Origin: Caldifarciminota bacterium 4484_18
GTDB taxonomy: Bacteria; Hydrothermota; UBA3073; NMUJ01
Length of the DNA: 8,655 bases
Direction: 5' to 3'
Assembly (NCBI GenBank): GCA_002256535.1
Contig: NMUJ01000028.1
Location: forward strand, 1 to 8,655
Each line of letters begins with the position of its first letter. Position 1 is the stretch's first letter. The translations under genes and the position numbers were made by a program. Of the stretch, positions 1 to 6,922 are shown piece by piece. The notes under the pieces are model-generated. The model worked only from the letters and a program-made list of their open reading frames with translations, did not search any database and was not told the DNA's origin.

Positions 1-555
1 GGCATAGTAGGTGAGATCTACGTACGTAGTGACCCATTCTCCAACGAAAACGTCATCTCCTACATCGAAAACGAAGGTGGCGAAGCCTGGCTCGTACCAC
101 TATCAGAATGGTTCCATTACACAGCTTATTCGGCTAAACTGCGTGCCCACAAACGTGGCAAACCGCTGGATGCACTCAAGACAGTGTTGACAAACTGGTT
201 CATGGATCACATGGAAACCCACATCTATAAACAAGCACGTAAGTTACTCAAAGATAGGGAGGAACCCACTGTATCAGAGATCAGACACTACACCGAACAA
301 TATCTGCCATTCGAATGTGGTACCGAAGCCGTCTTAACAATAGGTAGGGCGATCGTCTTCGCAGTAGATAACGGTGCCGACATCGTCGTAAATGTAGCAC
401 CCTTCACCTGTATGCCTGGTACATTGACAACCGCAATCTTCCGTAAGGTAAGCCAAGACTATAACGTACCGATCATCAACATGTTCTACGATGGTGAGGA
501 AGGTACCAACGATAAGCTCAGCATCTACCTACGTAACCTCATCACCAATAAATAA
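1..555 (+). CDS. 2-hydroxyacyl-CoA dehydratase / activase-related protein, C-terminal part (5' end outside window)
   Basis: The frame is open from base 1 to a TAA, giving 184 residues of the C-terminal end of a longer protein. It opens with GEIYVRSDPFSNENVI and later has EAVLTIGRAI and VVNVAPFTCMPGT. This pattern is known from the HgdB/BcrC/DUF2229-like proteins that work with ATP-driven CoA-enzyme activases. In such proteins cysteines hold an iron-sulfur cluster; the Cys in the APFTCMPGT stretch is a candidate ligand. The true start lies to the left of the window, so the internal Met/Leu codons near base 184 are not the start. It converges on the minus-strand plsY operon with a 72-base gap in which I see no convincing terminator. 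A matching activase is encoded at 3108-4100 on the other strand, so I infer the two products act together. The substrate cannot be read from the sequence. Confidence 0.85.
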   Translation, partial: GIVGEIYVRSDPFSNENVISYIENEGGEAWLVPLSEWFHYTAYSAKLRAHKRGKPLDALKTVLTNWFMDHMETHIYKQARKLLKDREEPTVSEIRHYTEQYLPFECGTEAVLTIGRAIVFAVDNGADIVVNVAPFTCMPGTLTTAIFRKVSQDYNVPIINMFYDGEEGTNDKLSIYLRNLITNK

Positions 556-627
556 TGCGGCCCCCGCTTCGAAAGCTTAAACTCAGGTGCATTCTAAACC
601 TCCAACAACTCCCCTTATCTTATATAT

Positions 628-1194
628 TTACGGCTGTTTCCTCAAAGCTTTAAAATGTGGTATATTGCCGATAACAACAGCCACCGCCAGCACCACATAA
701 CCTAATGCCACATCACTGAAATCCCGTCTATATAACAAATACAATATCACAAACAGCAACACTATCAAAAGCGGTTCACGCAAAACCCTCACCTTTATCT
801 TATCTTTAATGTAATAGAAAAGCGCCCCTATTGGAAACACCTTAGGTGTGATAAACAACACTACACCACCCAATGTCGACACCCCCCTACCGCCACGAAA
901 TTTCAACCATACAGGGTAACAATGTCCCAACACAGATAGCCCACCAACCCCAAATATAAGCAGTATAGGTAACCCACACCGTTTACCTATCCAGCACACA
1001 AATATACCTTTTGACATATCCAGTAACCAGACAATTACACCTTCGAGCTTACCCACATTATCGTAAACATTACCTGCACCTGGGTTACCCGTACCCACAC
1101 GCAATATATCCACACCCTTACAACGGGCGACTATCCATGCAAATGGTATCGAGCCCACCAAATACCCAATAACGAACGGAACAACCTCATACAT
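628..1194 (-). CDS. plsY: PlsY-family glycerol-3-phosphate acyltransferase (membrane protein)
   Basis: PlsY moves an acyl group from acyl-phosphate to glycerol-3-phosphate, the first step of phospholipid synthesis, in the inner membrane. The 188-residue product is very hydrophobic with several likely membrane spans. The three family motifs are visible: GSIP near residue 14, GTGNPGAGN at about 34-42, and a Gly/Lys-rich segment at about 98-107 (KFRGGRGVST). GH at 90-91 also fits. The C-terminus is divergent: the usual RH..NI.RL tail is only weakly recalled by GNIPHFKAL, and the protein is slightly short. The start ATG shares one base with the hydrolase stop (TAATG), so translation is probably coupled. 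No Shine-Dalgarno sequence precedes it. It is the last gene of the minus-strand operon. A PlsY-like paralogue with another acyl acceptor is possible. Confidence 0.88.
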   Translation of the reverse strand: MYEVVPFVIGYLVGSIPFAWIVARCKGVDILRVGTGNPGAGNVYDNVGKLEGVIVWLLDMSKGIFVCWIGKRCGLPILLIFGVGGLSVLGHCYPVWLKFRGGRGVSTLGGVVLFITPKVFPIGALFYYIKDKIKVRVLREPLLIVLLFVILYLLYRRDFSDVALGYVVLAVAVVIGNIPHFKALRKQP

Positions 1195-1892
1195 TAAAGG
1201 AGGTCGATTTCTTTCAACATCTTTGTTATGTGGTCAAACACCTCCGTAGCACCCTCATCTGAATCTATACCATGCGCTATGTTCTTCAGCCACCCCACCT
1301 TCTTGTAAGAACTACGTACGTGGGTGAGGATAAACTTTGCACTCCTGGGTAACACGAGATCATCTTCCACCCCCTGCAGTATAAGGATGGGTATCTCAAT
1401 CCTCGGCAACAGCTCCCGTATCTCTCTAAGCGCTTCTTTCATACTCAGAAGCCCATTCACCGGTACGTGATGATACATCGTACGTCCTTCCTTTGACGGC
1501 AGGAACCTCCTTATTGCACTCATAGCAGCTGACCCAACCCTCAACGGACTTGTAACATAAACAGGCGCATTTAGGGTTACCACACCCCGTGGGTTACATT
1601 CAGCCGCTATATATAAGGCGATAGTTGCACCCAACGATACACCACCTACCAGATTCATCGGATATGCTTTCTCAAACTCCCTATATTCACGCAACATAGC
1701 AGCCTTCCAATCCTCATACCCCGTTTTGAGGAAATCAAATATACACGTACCGTACCCCTGTTTACAGGTACCATGTCCCGGCAACGTCGGTGTCTCCACG
1801 TGTACACCAACAGTTTCGAGCTTCCTCTTCAATGGTAGCCACTCTTCCGGTGTCTTCGTTATGCCATGGATAAGGAATATCGCTGGTTGCAT
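1194..1892 (-). CDS. alpha/beta-hydrolase, carboxylesterase / monoacylglycerol lipase-like
   Basis: This is a cytosolic serine hydrolase of 232 residues, typical of Est30-like carboxylesterases and monoglyceride lipases. It shows the oxyanion motif IFLIHG at residues 5-10, PGHGT at 38-42, the nucleophile elbow GVSLG with Ser86, an acid residue in QGVEDDLV (Asp177) and the catalytic His206 in NIAHG. All three catalytic residues are present and in the right order, so it should be active. The start at 1892 is supported by a strong AGGAGGT site just upstream, even though that makes a 34-base overlap with the glycosyltransferase gene. Lying between a glycosyltransferase and plsY, it may act on a lipid or glycolipid ester. 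That substrate is an inference from context only. Confidence 0.85.
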   Translation of the reverse strand: MQPAIFLIHGITKTPEEWLPLKRKLETVGVHVETPTLPGHGTCKQGYGTCIFDFLKTGYEDWKAAMLREYREFEKAYPMNLVGGVSLGATIALYIAAECNPRGVVTLNAPVYVTSPLRVGSAAMSAIRRFLPSKEGRTMYHHVPVNGLLSMKEALREIRELLPRIEIPILILQGVEDDLVLPRSAKFILTHVRSSYKKVGWLKNIAHGIDSDEGATEVFDHITKMLKEIDLL

Positions 1893-3058
1893 GTATACCT
1901 CCTGATCAGTTTTTCATATACGGTTTCGTACTCCTCGACAATCTTATCAATATCATGTGCACCCGCCATAATACGTGATTTACACCCCATAGCAGTACGT
2001 AACCTGTTATCACCAAGTATAGTTACAAGCCTTTTTGCCAGATCAACTGGGTTACCGGGTTCAAAAAGATAACCATTGCCATCGATAAGCTCCCGTAATG
2101 CATACTGGTTGGCTGCCACGAGTGGCAACCCGCTCGCCATCGCTTCAACACATGCTATACACTGTAGTTCCGACTGTGATGGCATCACAAACACTGAAGC
2201 CAACCTAAACACCCGCACATAGTCATGTTCATCCAAAAACCCCGCAAACGTCACATATTTATCCAGCTTCAGTGTAGCAACAAGTTGCTCCAAATACCCA
2301 CGATGTAGGCCATCACCCACGATAAGCAAATGCACCTCCATTTTGGCCAACACGTACTTTATCGCTTTTATAAGTACATCAACACGCTTCTCTTCACTCA
2401 ACCTACCCGCATACAGGATTATGGGTAGATCCGGTAACCTCAACCTCTGCTTCAAATCGTCACATTTCTGATCAATATTGAACTTATCGAACTCTATCCC
2501 ATTAGATATGGGGATAACCTCCCTCTTAACACCATGTAGTTTGAGCAACTCCACCGCCGTACGTGTGGGTGCTGTCACCACATCTGCACGATTGCAGAAA
2601 TTAACTATGATACGCCAGGTATTATTAAGTATTGCCGAACGGGTTGCACCATCGAATATACCAGCTTTTGGCACAAACATAAGGAAGCTCTCAGGTAGCA
2701 GATGGTTGGTGATCACCACCGGTATATGGTACCATCGTGCCACCCACAACGCACCATGTCCAACAACAAACGGATGATGTATATGCACTATGTCGGGGTT
2801 GAACATCCTAACCTTTGTCATCACAGGCAACGGTATGATAGGTGTCCTTATCTCCCTGAAATATGGTAACGGTATCGAATGCACATACGTAACACGATAA
2901 TTATCATCATCAACCTGCAACACTCCACCACCCACATCTGGGGTAACCACCATCACCTTATGTCCCTTCGCAGCCAATGCACGTGATATTCTATACACAG
3001 CATAGGCGCTACCAATAATCTGTGGATAAAAACAATCAGTCGCAAATAACACCTTCAT
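1859..3058 (-). CDS. family 4 glycosyltransferase (GT-B fold)
   Basis: The 399-residue product transfers a sugar from a nucleotide-sugar donor, probably to a lipid or glycan acceptor at the inner face of the membrane. The N-terminal Rossmann domain starts with MKVLFATDCFYPQ and has PDIVHIHHPF near residues 88-97. The C-terminal GT4 donor domain has SNGI at 185-188, LYAGRLSEEKRVDVL at 215-229, LLIVGDG at 244-250 and the EX7E motif from Glu297 to Glu305, followed by EAMASGLP. Length and domain order are complete. The start has a TGAGGTG site about ten bases upstream. It lies 49 bases after the activase gene, with a possible internal promoter in that gap. The lipid neighbours suggest glycolipid or lipid-linked glycan synthesis. 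Exact donor and acceptor cannot be told from the sequence. Confidence 0.88.
   Translation of the reverse strand: MKVLFATDCFYPQIIGSAYAVYRISRALAAKGHKVMVVTPDVGGGVLQVDDDNYRVTYVHSIPLPYFREIRTPIIPLPVMTKVRMFNPDIVHIHHPFVVGHGALWVARWYHIPVVITNHLLPESFLMFVPKAGIFDGATRSAILNNTWRIIVNFCNRADVVTAPTRTAVELLKLHGVKREVIPISNGIEFDKFNIDQKCDDLKQRLRLPDLPIILYAGRLSEEKRVDVLIKAIKYVLAKMEVHLLIVGDGLHRGYLEQLVATLKLDKYVTFAGFLDEHDYVRVFRLASVFVMPSQSELQCIACVEAMASGLPLVAANQYALRELIDGNGYLFEPGNPVDLAKRLVTILGDNRLRTAMGCKSRIMAGAHDIDKIVEEYETVYEKLIRRYTCNQRYSLSMA
1897..1903 (-). promoter_or_regulatory. Shine-Dalgarno site of the hydrolase gene
   Basis: AGGAGGT on the minus strand sits four bases before the ATG at 1892. It lies inside the end of the upstream glycosyltransferase gene and decides the hydrolase start. 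It is by far the best ribosome-binding site in the operon; most neighbours have weak or no visible sites. Confidence 0.8.
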
Positions 3059-3079
3059 CGCCTGAAAGCACCTCAGTTG

Positions 3080-3106
3080 AATATATACCTAAATATATAA
3101 CGTCAA
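3080..3106 (-). promoter_or_regulatory. possible internal promoter before the family 4 glycosyltransferase
   Basis: On the minus strand TTGACG (3106-3101) is followed after 15 bases by TATATT (3085-3080) in a very AT-rich gap between genes. The -35 string lies in the 12-mer GTAGCTTGACGT, which recurs exactly at the promoter before the DUF1858 gene. The spacing is a little short, and the predicted start point (about 3073) would fall inside the TGAGGTG ribosome site, so the call is tentative. Confidence 0.35.
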
Positions 3107-3107
3107 G

Positions 3108-4100
3108 CTACCTAACACACCGTGTACATGTGGTTGGTGTAACCCCTCTCACCAACCTATCACGCCATTTGCCACACCTCGACCCCCACACCGCCAGTAT
3201 CTGGCCACCTTCTTTAAGCATCACCACCTCACATTCATTGGGACAGTCCTTACAGATAAACGTGTCACGTTCGAGCTCCACCTCACATATGCGGAACCCC
3301 TTAAACTGCGTCTTACCACCCGTACTCTGTATGTGATCACGTGCAAGTATTGCCACCCCAATAGCACCCATAAACTTATGGTATGGTGGCACTATAACAT
3401 CCAACCCCAATATTTTGCGGAACGCCATCACCATACCTTTGTTGCTGGCGACACCACCCTGAAACAACACAGGTGGCAACACCTCCTTACCTTTGGCTAC
3501 ATTAGCAAGAAAATTACGTACAAGTGCTTCACACAACCCCGCGATAATGTCTTCCTTTTTGTAACCCAGTTGCTGCTTATGTATCATATCAGATTCGGCA
3601 AACACTGTACACCTACCCGCAATCCTTGCAGGTGACCTCGCCCGCAACGCATAATCACCAAACTCCTCAATAGGGATGCCAAGCCTATTAGCTTGGTGGT
3701 CAAGAAACGACCCCGTCCCTGCCGCACATACTGTGTTCATGGCGAAATCCACCGGCACACGATTCCTTACAATGATGATCTTAGAGTCCTGTCCCCCAAT
3801 CTCGATTATCGTCCGTACGTTAGGTTCATACTGTAATGCCGCCACAGTATGTGCCGTTATCTCATTCTTCACCACATCCGCACCTACGAACAACCCCGCC
3901 AGCTCACGTCCACTACCTGTAGTCCCCACACCCGATATGTTGATTTCACCCACAGCATCATGTACAGCCTCCAACCCCTTCTTTATAGCCCATATGGGAT
4001 CGCCCGCTGTAGGTAGATAAGCCGATGCAACCACGTTGAACTTATCATCTATCACCACAATATCCGTGCTTACCGACCCTACATCAATCCCCAAGTACAT
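3108..4100 (-). CDS. ATP-dependent activase of 2-hydroxyacyl-CoA dehydratase / benzoyl-CoA reductase type (BadF/BadG/BcrA/HgdC family)
   Basis: Family members use ATP to push a low-potential electron from a [4Fe-4S] cluster into a CoA-ester dehydratase or reductase. The 330-residue product begins with the ASKHA ATPase signature MYLGIDVGSVSTD. It has GTTGSGR near 59-65, EIGGQDSK at 100-107, and the two cysteines that bridge the cluster between subunits: Cys125 in NTVCAAGTGSF and Cys164 in GRCTVFAESD. GGVASNKG follows near 215-222. It is longer than a simple HgdC (about 260 residues): an added tail holds Cys283, 286, 290, 309, 325 and 328, like the Cys segment that joins activase and dehydratase parts in the fused relatives. 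The ATG at 4100 is preferred because the fold starts there; an upstream in-frame ATG at 4133 is closer to a GGAGGGAGG stretch and would overlap pcm. Oxygen sensitivity implies an anaerobe. Confidence 0.88.
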   Translation of the reverse strand: MYLGIDVGSVSTDIVVIDDKFNVVASAYLPTAGDPIWAIKKGLEAVHDAVGEINISGVGTTGSGRELAGLFVGADVVKNEITAHTVAALQYEPNVRTIIEIGGQDSKIIIVRNRVPVDFAMNTVCAAGTGSFLDHQANRLGIPIEEFGDYALRARSPARIAGRCTVFAESDMIHKQQLGYKKEDIIAGLCEALVRNFLANVAKGKEVLPPVLFQGGVASNKGMVMAFRKILGLDVIVPPYHKFMGAIGVAILARDHIQSTGGKTQFKGFRICEVELERDTFICKDCPNECEVVMLKEGGQILAVWGSRCGKWRDRLVRGVTPTTCTRCVR

Positions 4101-4107
4101 TTCAACT

Positions 4108-4791
4108 TCACTGGTAATCCTCCCTCCACCCATACTCACCAACCAAAGGTACAAACACACAATCTATCCCCCAATCCATACTCACTTTATTACCTCGCTT
4201 GGTGACAAACGCTATACGTTGTGACCATGTACTCCCTATCGGGATAACTATCCTACCACCATCACTTAGCTGTTCAATCAGCGGCTTAGGTACCTCAGGT
4301 GCAGCCGCTGTCACTATAATTTTATCGTATGGGGCATATTCCTTCCACCCCAATGTACCATTACCTACCTTAAAGTATACATTGGTATAACCCAACCTCC
4401 CCAATACATTACGTGCAGCTTCAAGCAAACTGGCAATCCTCTCCACTGTGTAGACCTCACGCGCTATTTCAGCCAATATCGCAGTCTGATAACCCGACCC
4501 TGTACCTATTTCCAGCACCTTATCCATAGGTTGTAACTCCAACCCCTCCGTCATATATGCTACCATAAATGGTTGTGAAATCGTCTGCCCCTCACCTATA
4601 GGTAATGGCCCATCTTTATAAGCATATGGCCGTAAATCCGGTGGCAGAAACTTCTCCCGTGGCACCTTCAACATAGCCGAGATGACCCGCTCATCGGTTA
4701 TACCACGTGTGATAAGCTGTTCCTCCACCATCCTCTTACGTAACTTATCAAACTCGGATGACGGCTCTGACTCGCGATAATATATCATCAT
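4108..4791 (-). CDS. pcm: protein-L-isoaspartate O-methyltransferase
   Basis: Pcm methylates L-isoaspartyl residues with S-adenosylmethionine so that aged proteins can be repaired; it acts in the cytosol. The 227-residue product has the family order: MVEEQL..RGI near 21-31, VPREKF at 43-48, GEGQTISQPFMVA at 66-78 and the SAM-binding motif VLEIGTGSGYQTA at 92-104. It ends with the usual VPLVGEYGW. Length is normal. The gene overlaps surE by 44 bases if the ATG at 4791 is used; the next ATG codon (4788) is equally possible, and Met21 (4731) would remove the overlap. No strong ribosome site separates these choices. The surE-pcm pairing is an established and widespread linkage, which supports both calls. 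Confidence 0.93.
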   Translation of the reverse strand: MMIYYRESEPSSEFDKLRKRMVEEQLITRGITDERVISAMLKVPREKFLPPDLRPYAYKDGPLPIGEGQTISQPFMVAYMTEGLELQPMDKVLEIGTGSGYQTAILAEIAREVYTVERIASLLEAARNVLGRLGYTNVYFKVGNGTLGWKEYAPYDKIIVTAAAPEVPKPLIEQLSDGGRIVIPIGSTWSQRIAFVTKRGNKVSMDWGIDCVFVPLVGEYGWREDYQ

Positions 4792-5458
4792 CTGTTATAT
4801 CTATCTTCAACGGTGTCACCGCAATGTAACCATCACGTACAGCAGCCATATCCGTACCCTCTGCTGGATGTGCTACGGGGTTACCCCCCAGCACATATAT
4901 ATAATCGGATTTTTTTGTAACAATATTTTCGTAAGTACGTTTACCCAACCGCGTCACCTTCACACCTTTCGGCTGTGGTGGTATGTTGATGTTCAACAGC
5001 ACCGGCTGCGGTAGCTTCTCCACACACGCTATAAGTTTATCCACCCATACACTGGCCTCCTGCCAATAACCAAGCGATGGCTCCATCATCGATACCGACA
5101 TCGAAGTTACCCCCCATATCACACCCTCCATAGCAGCCCCTACAGTACCGGAGTAGGTTACGTCATCACCAAGGTTAGGCCCCGCATTTATACCTGAAAC
5201 CACAAGCTCCGGTCTATACGGCATTATGTCGTTAACCCCCAGCAACACACAATCCGCCGGTGTACCATAGACCGCAAATACCCTCGAGTTACGTAGTTCA
5301 ACCCTTATCTCCTTACCAATAGTTATAGCGTGGCTAATAGCATTAACAGGGTAACGTGGTGCGATCATCCACACCTCATGTTTTGCCATTAATTGTTGAT
5401 ATAGTGTATTGATACCCGGTGCATCTATACCATCATCGTTTGTCAACAGTATTATCAT
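4748..5458 (-). CDS. surE: 5'/3'-nucleotidase SurE
   Basis: SurE is a metal-dependent phosphatase that removes phosphate from nucleoside monophosphates and is linked to stress survival. The 236-residue product starts MIILLTNDDGIDAPG, giving the metal ligands Asp8 and Asp9, and has GTPADCV at 65-71 and SGINAGPNLGDDVTYSGTV at 88-106 with the ligand Asn91. TPLKIDIT lies near the C-terminus. One oddity is visible: the usual serine ligand (position 39 in the Thermotoga protein, in a R-S-A-x-G-H context) is Asn39 here, in VNAISHAIT. Activity could persist, as Asn can bind metal, but metal choice may differ. Its ATG overlaps the stop of the upstream glycosyltransferase by four bases (ATGA), so translation is probably coupled. 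Confidence 0.93.
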   Translation of the reverse strand: MIILLTNDDGIDAPGINTLYQQLMAKHEVWMIAPRYPVNAISHAITIGKEIRVELRNSRVFAVYGTPADCVLLGVNDIMPYRPELVVSGINAGPNLGDDVTYSGTVGAAMEGVIWGVTSMSVSMMEPSLGYWQEASVWVDKLIACVEKLPQPVLLNINIPPQPKGVKVTRLGKRTYENIVTKKSDYIYVLGGNPVAHPAEGTDMAAVRDGYIAVTPLKIDITDDDILSRVRAVIRV

Positions 5459-6117
5459 AACCAGAGTGAAGATATTGCAAATTTTATGAACCGCAACGTA
5501 TCAATAATCGGGTTGATATGGCTACGTGCCTCCCGCCGATATATTGTCGAGATAGGTATCTCACCTATCCTGAAGCCCAACCTCGCTGCCTGAACTATTA
5601 TCTCAGATTCGGTTTGATACCTATTCGTACGTAACCGCACACGCTCGATAACTGTACGACGGATGGCACGATAACCGGACTGCACATCACGTAACCGTTG
5701 TCCACTAAGTAATGACACAACAAACGATGTTGTCACATTTGTAAACACACGCACGAGCGGCATATTACGCCATGAGAAATATCGCCTACCTATCACCATA
5801 TCGTAGCGGGTTATAGCCTCCATGAATTGCGGTATCCCGTCAGGATCGTGTTGTCCATCCGCATCTATGGTTATCACATAGTCATAACCGTGAGTTACCG
5901 CATAACGGAAACCTGTCTTATGTGCAGCACCTTTACCTAAGTTACTCGTATGTCGTATCACTATCACACCTTTTGATCGTGCCACCTCACCTGTATTATC
6001 GGTTGACCCATCATCCACCACAAGTATGTGGTTACGTGGATACCGTATACGCTCTATGACATCACCCACCAATGGCCCCACATTGTACGCAGGTAATAGG
6101 ATTAGCGCCTTCTCCAT
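5455..6117 (-). CDS. family 2 glycosyltransferase, polyprenyl-phosphate sugar transferase-like
   Basis: The 220-residue product has the GT-A fold of the dolichyl/polyprenyl-phosphate mannosyl- or glucosyltransferase group. It shows ALILLPAYN at residues 4-12, VVDDGSTDNT at 33-42, NLGKGAAHKTGF at 59-70 and the metal-binding DADGQHDP at 85-92. The later DVQSGYRAI is also typical. No C-terminal membrane anchor is evident, which fits soluble or peripheral members. It likely makes a lipid-linked sugar at the cytoplasmic face of the membrane, perhaps feeding other transferases; that link is inferred. The start lies 16 bases inside the end of the upstream acyltransferase frame. No clear ribosome site is seen, so coupling to upstream translation is likely. 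Confidence 0.87.
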   Translation of the reverse strand: MEKALILLPAYNVGPLVGDVIERIRYPRNHILVVDDGSTDNTGEVARSKGVIVIRHTSNLGKGAAHKTGFRYAVTHGYDYVITIDADGQHDPDGIPQFMEAITRYDMVIGRRYFSWRNMPLVRVFTNVTTSFVVSLLSGQRLRDVQSGYRAIRRTVIERVRLRTNRYQTESEIIVQAARLGFRIGEIPISTIYRREARSHINPIIDTLRFIKFAISSLWL

Positions 6118-6822
6118 ATCATATCAAACACATACCATTCAGTAGGCGACTTACGTACATAATTGGCCAAAACCTCAGCCCATCGCTGTATGCCAGATTC
6201 GACATCTTCCACTTTGTATGGGGTTTCAAAATATATAAGATAACGATCTTTGTTCTGATGTAAACAGAATGCAGGCGCTATATACGCACCCGTACGATAG
6301 GCGAGCTCAAATATACCACGTGGGAAGACAGTTTTACCAGCCAGAAAATTCACCTCTATACCATCACCTACGTAGTCTCTATCACCCAATGTAGCCACCA
6401 CACGGTTAGCACGTAACCCCTTAATCACAACGAACATCGGTTCACCCAAATACACAACCTCCATACCCGCCTTCAACCTACGGCGGGTGAAGAACTGTGC
6501 CACAAGCTTCGAACGTGGCCTCAACGCAATAACGATCGGTCTGTACCCCTTAACTGCCAACATAGTAGCACCGAGCTCCCAATTACCCAGATGTGCAGTA
6601 AGTACGATTACCGATTCACCATATCCGTAACGCAAGTCGCTTCTTACGCCACAATGGGATTTTGAACCCATATAGCATATCGAGGTTTTTGTAAACTATA
6701 AGCAACCTATGCCTATACAGCGTGATATACATAAGGTCAGCTATCCTGTACGTTATGAATAACGCCACATTTCGTGGCAAGATATGTGAAAGCCCCGCAA
6801 TCACCCAGTAGAAAAGGATCAT
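6102..6822 (-). pseudogene. LpxL/HtrB-like lysophospholipid acyltransferase, broken by internal loss and frameshift
   Basis: Two frames together resemble one lipid acyltransferase of the LpxL/HtrB group, which acylates lipid A or related glycolipids at the inner membrane. The first frame starts at ATG 6822 with MILFYWVIAGLSHILPRN, contains VYKNLDMLYG and RKKRLALR, and stops at 6616. The second frame, shifted by one, carries the rest from about 6635 to 6102, including TAHLGNWE with the catalytic HX4E motif, PRGIFELAYRTGA and the C-terminus. About 40 residues that usually sit between RRxARR and the GVIVLTAH strand are missing at the junction. The joint product would be about 240 residues against the usual 290-300. 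It starts nine bases after a proline tRNA 3' end, with no ribosome site. It is a probable pseudogene unless the break is an assembly error; the downstream operon still looks intact. Confidence 0.75.
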
Positions 6823-6831
6823 AATTAAAAC

Positions 6832-6873
6832 TCGGGGCGAGTGGATTTGAACCACCGACCCCCAGCCCCCCAT
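6832..6873 (-). pseudogene. 3' half of a proline tRNA (anticodon GGG), 5' half missing
   Basis: Read on the minus strand, 6873-6867 matches a proline anticodon loop (ATGGGGG). Next come a 3' anticodon stem GCTGG, variable loop GGGTC, a perfect five-pair T arm (GGTGG, TTCAAAT, CCACT), an acceptor strand CGCCCCG and discriminator A at 6832. The needed partners are absent: the five bases before the loop (GCTGT) do not pair properly with GCTGG, and no CGGGGCG acceptor strand lies upstream. The D arm is at best a faint AGC..GCT echo. So only the anticodon loop to the 3' end survives. This is the portion commonly copied at integration sites of tyrosine-recombinase elements. CCA is not encoded. Confidence 0.75.
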
Positions 6874-6888
6874 ACAGCGACCAGTAGC

Positions 6889-6916
6889 TTGACGTGATAC
6901 GTACATTGTGTAAATA
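6889..6916 (+). promoter_or_regulatory. putative sigma-70-type promoter of the DUF1858 gene
   Basis: TTGACG (6889-6894) and TAAATA (6911-6916) are separated by 16 bases. The -35 lies in GTAGCTTGACGT, shared exactly with the candidate promoter at 3080-3106 and in part with the tRNA-Phe promoter. The ATG of the next gene comes six bases after the -10 box, so the message may have no leader. The -10 match is only moderate. Confidence 0.5.
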
Positions 6917-6922
6917 TTGAGC

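Noticed and set aside
556..627. Possible terminator between the convergent genes, based on GCTT-CGA-AAGC at about 567-580
   Set aside because: The stem is only four pairs with a three-base loop and no T-run follows.
2478..2777. Plus-strand open frames opposite the minus-strand operon, such as at 2478-2777, 3333-3635 and 3676-4020
   Set aside because: They are shadows of well-recognised minus-strand genes, lack family patterns and have no ribosome sites.
6874..6910. A complete proline tRNA with an unusual or intron-bearing 5' half
   Set aside because: No acceptor strand complementary to CGCCCCG and no proper 5' anticodon stem is found upstream, and the stretch holds a promoter for the opposite strand.
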